From Chitinophagaceae bacterium (GTDB taxonomy: Bacteria; Bacteroidota; Bacteroidia; Chitinophagales; Chitinophagaceae), in the NCBI GenBank assembly GCA_025351145.1, contig JANXWM010000515.1, positions 1-5,455 on the forward strand: DNA of 5,455 nucleotides, written 5' to 3'. Shown here one piece after another: positions 1 to 5,455 of the stretch. The notes under the pieces were generated by a model. That model saw only the letters and a program-made list of their open reading frames with translations, was not told the origin of the DNA and did not search any database. Numbering within the stretch: the stretch's first letter is position 1; every line of letters begins with the position of its first letter. The position numbers and the translations under genes are program-made.

Positions 1-11
1 GGTTAAAAAAG

Positions 12-26
12 CTCTTTGAAAAAGAG
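12..26. repeat. Small inverted repeat (6-bp arms, 3-nt loop)
   Basis: CTCTTT at 12-17 and AAAGAG at 21-26 are exact reverse complements around GAA. A G-U and an A-U pair could extend the stem to about 10-28. On the plus strand no T-run follows closely. On the minus strand the hairpin is followed by a T6 tract (complement of A5-A10), which resembles a weak terminator, but no minus-strand gene ends here. It could belong to the 3' end of a gene lying left of the window, or be a chance product of AT-rich sequence. Confidence 0.3.
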
Positions 27-182
27 TTAAATTCAATCAAGTGATTATCAATTTATTAGATCTTTTTTTGTATTGACTTTGGTAATTTTTTTATAACAAA
101 TAATGTAGCGTTTTACTTTTTAACCTGACATACAATTGGAAGGCTTTGGTCAATTATCCTGTACAAATGTGAAAAAAAATAT

Positions 183-209
183 TTTAAAGATTTTTTTTTA
201 ATTTAAAGA
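183..209. repeat. 8-bp direct repeat TTTAAAGA spaced by 19 bp
   Basis: TTTAAAGA occurs at 183-190 and again at 202-209, 19 bp start to start (just under two helical turns), flanking the T9 tract just upstream of the transporter gene. Such spacing can mark a pair of half-sites for a dimeric regulator. In DNA this rich in A and T an 8-bp repeat is also easily a coincidence, so no regulator is proposed. Confidence 0.25.
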
Positions 210-246
210 GTATATAATTAAATTTACAAAACTTTAACTAAAATTA

Positions 247-3200
247 ATGCACATGAGAAAAATCCTTCTGGGTTTTGCTATGCTTTTGCTTTTTGTAGCG
301 GCAAACTCCCAAACAATTACTGTAACAGGTAAAGTTACAGATGACAAAAACGCGGCGATTGCTGGTGCGTCTATCCTCGAAAGGGGAACCAGAAATGGAA
401 CCGCCGCAGGAAACGATGGTTCATTTTCCCTCACTGTAAAGTCAAATGCTACGTTAGTAATTACCGCACTTGGTTTTGAAGTAAAAGAAGTAAAGGCTTC
501 AACCAACCTGGTAATTAAATTGGGCACTGATACTAAAAGCCTTAGTGAGGTAGTTGTAACGGGTGTAGGTACTGCCACCAGTAAAAGAAAACTGGGGTTT
601 GCGGTAGAATCTATTACTGGGGATAAGCTGCCCCTAATACCATCTGCATCTCTTGATCAGGCGCTGGTTGGTAAAATTCCAGGTGCCCAGATTTCTTCTG
701 TATCGGGCAACCCTGGGGATAAGGTAAATATTGTACTAAGGGGTATTAATACTGTGCAAGGCGGTACCAGGCCATTGGTGTTAATGGATGGAGTTGAAAT
801 TCCTTTTGAAAATTTAACTACACTGGATCTTGGGCAGGTAGAAAGGGTTGAGGTGGTTCAGGGAGCTGCATCTTCTACGCTTTATGGAGCCCAGGGTGCA
901 AACGGCGTAATTCAGATTTTTAGTAAAAAAGGTCAGAAGGGTAGGTTAAATATTAATGTTTCATCAAGCTATGCCCAAAATTCATACATAAATGCCGGCG
1001 ATTTCGGTAAAGCATCTTTGCATCCGTACTTAACTGATGGTAGTGGAAATATTGTTTATGCTGGTACAGATACAGCTTTAGGTTATTATGCAGGCACCCC
1101 AATTACAGTAGATCCGGTATTGGGCATTATTTTAGGTTCAAATTCGATAGGATACAGGTATGGAACAGATATTCCGGGATTATCAACCCCCGCACCTGGG
1201 GGAACCGCCAGTTATACACGATATGGTATTCTTGACCCCCGAAATAAAAATGATCAACCGTATCAGGGAAGCCTCAAATTTTATGATCATTTTGCACAGG
1301 TTTTCGAAAGCGCTCCCTCCATGAATAACTCAATTAGTTTAAATGGTGGCAACGAAAAGATGGATTTTAATTTTGCAGTCTCCAACAATCAGACCTATTC
1401 TGCACTTTTGAAAGACAATGGAAATTTGAACAGGACAAATATGTCTCTAAATTTAGGGGTTGAGGTTACAAAGAATTTACATATTCGATCTATAACCAAC
1501 CTGGTTTATACAAAAAATAACCTGCACCCTGGCTTGGGAGCACCGGGCGGGGAGAAATATGGATTAGGTGGATCAAATGCCAACGTTGGCGGTGTTTATG
1601 GATTTTTAAATACCTCACCGTTCTTCAGCCTGATGGATACTATTGAAGGAGGAAACTATGCTTCCTATCAAAGAGCAAGTTTTGCGAGTGTTAATGCTTT
1701 TAATCCTTTCTACAGGTTGCAATATACGCAGGGGGACAGCAAGCGATATGACATAATGCAAAATTTTGAAGCTACTTACAAGATTAATAAATACGTGAAT
1801 TTGAGTGCGCGCTATGGAGTAACTTATAAAAATGAAAACGACGTATGGACGTTTTACAACCAATCCTTAAACGCAAATACAGAAGACCAAGCTAGCTGGG
1901 CGTCATGGTATAACATTAATGATACGGGTGAAATTGATAACTGGCAATACAATAATATAAAACAAAATTTCTTTGCCAGCGCCATAGTTAAATTGGATTT
2001 TGACAAAGATTTAAATATTCATATTCCTTTACAGTCAACAACCCAGGTATCGTATGACTATCGTAAAAATGACTATAAGGAGCTTGATACATGGGGACAA
2101 AATTTAGGCCTGGATCCTCCATTTACTATAACTTCTGCTACAAGCCAGCATGTGTCATTAGATTATATTGAGCCTTTTGTTACATATGGTTATCTTGTTA
2201 ATCAAAGATTTGACTTTGGAAATTATGGTGGTATAACAGGAGGATTCAGAACTGACTACTCCTCTGCTTTCGGCGCAGGTTCTAAACCATTTACTTTTCC
2301 TAGTTTTAATGCCTTCATAAATTTAGCATCATTCAATTTCTGGAGTGGTATTTCGAAAGTAATTCCATACTTTAAAATAAGGGCAGCTTATGGCGAGGCA
2401 GGTATACAGCCGGGGCCTTTCGACAGGTATCCGGTTCTTAACTTACAGCCCACTGGCAATGAGAATACCTACACTAATCAAACAGCTTCAAAAAACCCGA
2501 ACCTTAATGTTGAAGTTTCTTCTGAAAAGGAATTGGGTACAGATATGAGTTTTAACCTGTTAAATGGAGATTGGCTAAAGTCAGCTAATGTGTCATTTAC
2601 ATATTGGAAAAGGCATACTGATAACGCTATTTTCAATCAGAATGTACCACCTTCCACCGGTGCAACTCAATTACTCACTAATGCTATCGGTCTTTCTTCT
2701 AAAGGTTGGCAGCTTGGCATCACTATCCCGGTTTTGGCCTCTAAGAATTTGACATGGGATTTTACTGCAAACTTCGGACATCAGGAATCGATAATTGAAA
2801 GTGTTGCTGGTGGTGACATTCCTCTTACCACTGCCGCTGGTAGCACCGGTTTGGTTCTTTCAGCAGGAAGAAAAATAGGTGAAATCTATGGATACAAAGC
2901 GTTAACGAGTATTACGCAGTTAAGGTCAGATAAAACTCCATTCATAGCAGCTGATCAACAAGGTAATTATGAAATTGTCAATGGAAGAGTTGTTAATAAA
3001 TCTTCGAAGGCAATATTTTTCTCGGATGAGGCAGAGTCTTTGGGTGATCCTAACCCTACTTTGACATCATCCTTTATTAATACGTTTACCTGGAAAGGTT
3101 TCATTTCATTGGCTTTCCAGTTTGACTGGATAAATGGTTCTCATCTTTACAATCAAACCAATGAGTGGATGTACCGAGATGCTATAAGCAGTGATTATAT

Positions 3201-3573
3201 GCGACCTGTTACTATTAATGGTGAAACTGGTGCATGGACTGCATACTACGCTTCTGCCTATTATGCCCTGGGTAATACACCGAAGGGGGTAGGTAATAAT
3301 GTTACAAAAGATTATTTCATGGAAGACGCTTCTTTTGTAAGACTAAGAAATGTTTCTTTGGCGGTTGATTTTTCAAGATTCGCAAAGCAAGATTGGCTAA
3401 AAAAATGCCAATTAGTATTTAGTGGCAGAAACCTGATGACTTTTACAAACTACAACGGAATGGATCCTGAAATAAGTTCAGGTGCTTCAAACTCAGCTTT
3501 CGACAGAGGTATTGACCACAGTACCATACCTAACATGAAGTCCTACGAGGTTACACTTAACCTTGGATTTTAA
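247..3573 (+). CDS. SusC/RagA-family TonB-dependent outer-membrane transporter
   Basis: This 1108-aa protein is a TonB-dependent outer-membrane importer, normal length for the SusC family and apparently intact. Residues 1-21 form a signal peptide (MHMRK, a hydrophobic stretch, then cleavage near ANS-Q). Residues about 25-92 are a carboxypeptidase-regulatory-like beta-sandwich domain (GKVTD, GTRNGTAAGNDGSFSL). Residues 99-108 (LSEVVVTGVG) are the Ton-box-like linker. The plug spans about 112-230 and carries the family signatures LRG (164-166), PLVLMDG (ending near 182) and GANGVI...SKKG (ending at 229). The rest is the 22-strand-type barrel, with FVRLRNVSL (1030-1038), GRNLMTF...NGMDPE (1060-1075) and a terminal Phe, the usual signal for barrel insertion by BAM. 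There is no STN domain, so direct ECF-sigma signalling is unlikely. ATG 253 is an equally possible start, giving the same mature protein; no Shine-Dalgarno decides between them. The SusD-like partner follows 25 bases downstream. The substrate is not deducible, so no gene symbol is given. Confidence 0.97.
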   Translation: MHMRKILLGFAMLLLFVAANSQTITVTGKVTDDKNAAIAGASILERGTRNGTAAGNDGSFSLTVKSNATLVITALGFEVKEVKASTNLVIKLGTDTKSLSEVVVTGVGTATSKRKLGFAVESITGDKLPLIPSASLDQALVGKIPGAQISSVSGNPGDKVNIVLRGINTVQGGTRPLVLMDGVEIPFENLTTLDLGQVERVEVVQGAASSTLYGAQGANGVIQIFSKKGQKGRLNINVSSSYAQNSYINAGDFGKASLHPYLTDGSGNIVYAGTDTALGYYAGTPITVDPVLGIILGSNSIGYRYGTDIPGLSTPAPGGTASYTRYGILDPRNKNDQPYQGSLKFYDHFAQVFESAPSMNNSISLNGGNEKMDFNFAVSNNQTYSALLKDNGNLNRTNMSLNLGVEVTKNLHIRSITNLVYTKNNLHPGLGAPGGEKYGLGGSNANVGGVYGFLNTSPFFSLMDTIEGGNYASYQRASFASVNAFNPFYRLQYTQGDSKRYDIMQNFEATYKINKYVNLSARYGVTYKNENDVWTFYNQSLNANTEDQASWASWYNINDTGEIDNWQYNNIKQNFFASAIVKLDFDKDLNIHIPLQSTTQVSYDYRKNDYKELDTWGQNLGLDPPFTITSATSQHVSLDYIEPFVTYGYLVNQRFDFGNYGGITGGFRTDYSSAFGAGSKPFTFPSFNAFINLASFNFWSGISKVIPYFKIRAAYGEAGIQPGPFDRYPVLNLQPTGNENTYTNQTASKNPNLNVEVSSEKELGTDMSFNLLNGDWLKSANVSFTYWKRHTDNAIFNQNVPPSTGATQLLTNAIGLSSKGWQLGITIPVLASKNLTWDFTANFGHQESIIESVAGGDIPLTTAAGSTGLVLSAGRKIGEIYGYKALTSITQLRSDKTPFIAADQQGNYEIVNGRVVNKSSKAIFFSDEAESLGDPNPTLTSSFINTFTWKGFISLAFQFDWINGSHLYNQTNEWMYRDAISSDYMRPVTINGETGAWTAYYASAYYALGNTPKGVGNNVTKDYFMEDASFVRLRNVSLAVDFSRFAKQDWLKKCQLVFSGRNLMTFTNYNGMDPEISSGASNSAFDRGIDHSTIPNMKSYEVTLNLGF

Positions 3574-3598
3574 TTTGAAAAATCTTAAACTTATTGAA
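3574..3598 (+). promoter_or_regulatory. 25-base transporter-lipoprotein junction; translation initiation region of the SusD-like gene
   Basis: The gap between the transporter stop codon (TAA, 3571-3573) and the chosen lipoprotein start is short and A/T-rich and contains no purine-rich Shine-Dalgarno sequence. That is normal for Bacteroidota, where A-rich unstructured DNA just before the ATG often suffices. No terminator or promoter-like element is visible, so the two genes are most simply read as one transcript. The same frame stays open leftward to a TTG at 3563 inside the transporter gene, but starting there would place a charged 12-residue extension before the signal peptide. Confidence 0.45.
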
Positions 3599-5317
3599 AT
3601 GAAAAAAATGCATTTGAATATCAAAAAACAGAGCCGAAACTATACAGCATATGTTTGTTCGGCAGCATTATTGTTTTTGCTTTCGGTTAGCTCCTGCAAA
3701 AAACAGTTAGATGTAAAAAATCCCAATTCACCAACCTTTGGCGGTAACGTTAACTCAGTAGAAGGCCTTGCCAAATATGCCAAAGGTGGTGTATACTGGA
3801 ATGGGTTTAACTACGGCGATGGCTGGTTAGGGGACAGTTATTTTTCGTTACCGTGGGGATATCACGAATTAATGGGTGATGTAGTTGGCGGTGGTCAGGG
3901 TTCCAACAACCAAACAACCACCATGGGGGTTCCGGATAAATTTATTGCAGACCCCACTGACCCGTCAAACACAACTTTCATCAATACTTCTCCGCAGGCC
4001 ACAGGGATCATAAGGGCATTCAATACGGCCGCAGCTACAGCAAATGCTAATAATGCACTTTACTATCAGTGGACGAATATGTATGCAATGATCAATTCTT
4101 GCAACATAACATTAGAAAACATGGGAAACATTACACTTACTGCAGATCAAGCTAATACCGTACAAGCCTGGTGCTACTGGTGGAAAGGATTTGCTTACGC
4201 AGAATTAGGTACTTTATATTATGCCGGTTTGATAGTTGATCAATCAAATACTATTGTAAACAAATATGTAACCCAGGCAGAAATAATAGCTGAGTCTAAT
4301 AGAAATCTGGATCTGGCATCCACAGCACTGGGGAGTATTTCAAATCAGGGTGATTATAGTTCAGTCATTGCGCAATTAATCCCAACACAGTGTCAGGTGG
4401 GTCTTGGAGCGCCTTTGTCATCAGCGGAATGGATCAGGACAATCAATACGATGAAGGCACGCAATATTTTGTTGAACCACCTTGCCCCATTCGTTAATGG
4501 AAATCCTAATGCAGCCATAACGAAATCTACCATTACCCCTATGGCGGCTGGTGATTGGAGTGCTGTTATTGAGCTTTGTAATAATGGAATAAAAGAAGGG
4601 GATCATGTATTTACCGGAAGAACGTCTGGCTCAAATTCTTTCTTTAATCCTACTTGGGGTTCCGTTGCCGGGATGCTGTCAGCCAGCAACCAAACAACTA
4701 CATACAAGTTAAGTGAACGATTGGTACAGCAATATAAGCCAGGAGATAAAAGGCTGGCAAACTTTAGCACTGCTAATGGCACTTTTTATGGCGATGCTAA
4801 CACGAATACAACAAGATACACCCTGGCAGATGCAGTTACTGACGGGCTCTCAGGTTTTGCTACTTTAGGTACCCGTGAAGTTGGTGAGCTTGAAATTTAT
4901 ATCGGACCTACTTATGAGGAAAATGAATTGATGCTCGCAGAAGCTAAGATCAGAACATCGGATATTGCAGGCGGCATAACACACATAAATACAGTAAGAA
5001 ATTATCAGGGAGCCGGTATAGCTGATTTAGCCTCCAATTTAACCCTTAGTCAGGCTCTTACAGAATTAACTATGGAAAGATTGGCTGCCCTTGCTTTACG
5101 TGGCCTATCGTTTTACGACATCCGCAGATGGGGTTGGACATACAGTATTGCAAACGGTGGCGGCAGGTACGGTTGCACGATTAACTATCAGGGAACATGG
5201 TATACCAATGCCACTATTGATTACAATTTTATGGATTACTGGGATGTTACTGCAGATGAGACCGACAAAAATCCTCCATCATCTGATAGTGCTCCTGTAA
5301 AGAATGCAAACTATTAA
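3599..5317 (+). CDS. SusD/RagB-family outer-membrane nutrient-binding lipoprotein
   Basis: This 572-aa protein is a SusD-like surface lipoprotein expected to cap the adjacent SusC-like barrel and bind its ligand. ATG 3599 is chosen because it opens a lipoprotein signal: basic start (MKKMHLNIKKQ), hydrophobic segment at about 17-31, and lipobox V-S-S-C with the lipidated Cys at 33. ATG 3608, three codons on, is also possible. After Cys33 come KKQLD and NPNSPT, a familiar N-terminal pattern in this family. The helical TPR-like scaffold includes a segment near 155-178 (LYYQWTNMYAMINSCN) and 189-204 (QAWCYWWKGFAYAELG). The SusD C-terminal signature is clear: NELMLAEAKIR (442-452), a helix beginning MERLAALALRG (492-502) and FYDIRRWGW (505-513). 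A polar tail ends in KNANY. Aromatic-rich stretches (such as LPWGYHELMGD) may contribute to ligand contacts, but this is inference. Length is usual and there is no frameshift. The ligand is unknown; carbohydrate is the commonest, and protein or peptide uptake (RagB-like) is the main alternative. Confidence 0.97.
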   Translation: MKKMHLNIKKQSRNYTAYVCSAALLFLLSVSSCKKQLDVKNPNSPTFGGNVNSVEGLAKYAKGGVYWNGFNYGDGWLGDSYFSLPWGYHELMGDVVGGGQGSNNQTTTMGVPDKFIADPTDPSNTTFINTSPQATGIIRAFNTAAATANANNALYYQWTNMYAMINSCNITLENMGNITLTADQANTVQAWCYWWKGFAYAELGTLYYAGLIVDQSNTIVNKYVTQAEIIAESNRNLDLASTALGSISNQGDYSSVIAQLIPTQCQVGLGAPLSSAEWIRTINTMKARNILLNHLAPFVNGNPNAAITKSTITPMAAGDWSAVIELCNNGIKEGDHVFTGRTSGSNSFFNPTWGSVAGMLSASNQTTTYKLSERLVQQYKPGDKRLANFSTANGTFYGDANTNTTRYTLADAVTDGLSGFATLGTREVGELEIYIGPTYEENELMLAEAKIRTSDIAGGITHINTVRNYQGAGIADLASNLTLSQALTELTMERLAALALRGLSFYDIRRWGWTYSIANGGGRYGCTINYQGTWYTNATIDYNFMDYWDVTADETDKNPPSSDSAPVKNANY

Positions 5318-5345
5318 TCTGTGCGGTAGGAATTTTTAATATAGC

Positions 5346-5433
5346 TTATTGGATTTACCTTCTGTTGAAACTTGAATGAATAAACCATCAGAAGGAGGCG
5401 AACCATTGGTAAATCCTAACTAATTGTTTTTTT
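5346..5433 (+). terminator. Candidate Rho-independent terminator of the operon (nested inverted repeat plus T-run)
   Basis: GGATTTACC at 5351-5359 is exactly complementary to GGTAAATCC at 5408-5416. With two single-base bulges (5417 and 5420) the stem extends to TTATT at 5346-5350 against the bases up to 5423. TTG and a T7 tract (5427-5433) follow directly. Inside lies a second inverted repeat, CCTTCTG (5358-5364) with CAGAAGG (5389-5395). The two stems share the CC at 5358-5359, so they compete for two base pairs or stack with an asymmetric bulge of about 14 nt. The position, 29 bases after the SusD-like stop codon, fits termination. The long loop and the bulges are atypical, so a mobile or repeated palindromic element, or an attenuator before a downstream gene, remain alternatives. 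Confidence 0.45.
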
Positions 5434-5455
5434 GCATCTCATGTGATGAAATTTG

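Larger units (their letters stand above)
1..246 (+). promoter_or_regulatory. AT-rich leader region upstream of the SusC-like gene; promoter presumed but not pinpointed
   Basis: This stretch has no convincing gene and must hold the control region of the transporter-lipoprotein operon, unless transcription enters from further left. It is very AT-rich, with homopolymeric tracts at 63-69 (T7), 86-92 (T7), 172-179 (A8) and 191-199 (T9). The known Bacteroidota housekeeping promoter is TTTG at -33 and TAnnTTTG at -7. I found no full match with correct spacing. The nearest -7 candidates, each one base off, are at 74-81 (TGACTTTG) and 219-226 (TAAATTTA), and neither has a proper TTTG at the expected distance upstream. 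The second would leave a leader of only about 14 bases. The promoter position is therefore unresolved. Confidence 0.4.

Noticed and set aside
3..44. Open frame at the left edge reading LKKLFEKELNSIK then TGA, possible C-terminus of an upstream plus-strand gene
   Set aside because: Only 13 codons, no recognisable motif, and AT-rich sequence readily gives Lys/Leu/Glu-like reading. It cannot be distinguished from chance without sequence further left.
234..578. Minus-strand open frame of 114 codons over the start of the transporter gene
   Set aside because: It lies opposite a strongly supported coding region, resembles no family I know, and is explained by the composition of the sense strand.
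1615..1863. Minus-strand open frame of 82 codons inside the transporter gene
   Set aside because: Antisense shadow of barrel-coding sequence with no domain features.
3563..3598. Extended SusD-like start at TTG 3563, overlapping the end of the transporter gene
   Set aside because: It would add 12 residues ahead of a lipoprotein signal that is complete from ATG 3599 and would need a rare start codon with no ribosome-binding sequence.
4421..4606. Minus-strand open frame of 61 codons inside the SusD-like gene
   Set aside because: Antisense shadow of well-supported coding sequence with no recognisable motif.
5091..5300. Plus-strand 69-codon frame overlapping the 3' end of the SusD-like gene
   Set aside because: It is out of frame over the conserved SusD C-terminal motif region (FYDIRRWGW), so it is a shadow frame.
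5392..5419. AAGGAGG followed six bases later by ATT GGT AAA TCC TAA, a possible tiny peptide with a strong Shine-Dalgarno
   Set aside because: ATT is a very rare start, the peptide would be four residues, Bacteroidota seldom use Shine-Dalgarno pairing, and the sequence is already explained by the inverted repeat.

Overview
The window comes from a member of the Bacteroidota. It holds one clear unit: a SusC/RagA-type TonB-dependent outer-membrane transporter followed immediately, on the same strand, by a SusD/RagB-type surface lipoprotein. Paired SusC/SusD genes are a hallmark of that phylum. The AT-rich DNA, the lack of Shine-Dalgarno-like sequences before either start, and the protein style (a carboxypeptidase-regulatory-like N-terminal extension on the transporter, and Cys-Lys-Lys then 'NPNSPT' after the lipobox on the lipoprotein) fit an environmental Chitinophagaceae or Sphingobacteriales-like lineage better than gut Bacteroides. 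That finer placement is an impression from memory of the family, not a proof.

Layout: positions 1-246 are AT-rich non-coding leader DNA with several homopolymeric A/T tracts, a small hairpin near the left edge and an 8-bp direct repeat, and no convincing gene. The transporter runs from 247 to 3573 (1108 aa). After a 25-base gap, the lipoprotein runs from 3599 to 5317 (572 aa). Positions 5318-5455 are non-coding. They contain a nested inverted repeat ending in a T-run, the best candidate for the operon's terminator, and at the extreme right edge an ATG that could start a further gene.

How they work together: by family knowledge, the SusD-like lipoprotein sits on the cell surface as a hinged lid over the SusC-like barrel. 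It captures a ligand, usually an oligosaccharide or in some systems a peptide, and the barrel imports it using TonB/ExbBD energy. The tight spacing supports co-transcription. No glycoside hydrolase, peptidase, sensor or sigma/anti-sigma gene lies in the window, so the substrate cannot be named. The transporter lacks the extra STN signalling domain found in transporters that control an ECF sigma factor.

I looked for an undescribed system and did not find one. This is an ordinary, intact SusCD-like pair. The points most worth a second look are the structured element after the lipoprotein gene and the unknown ligand.
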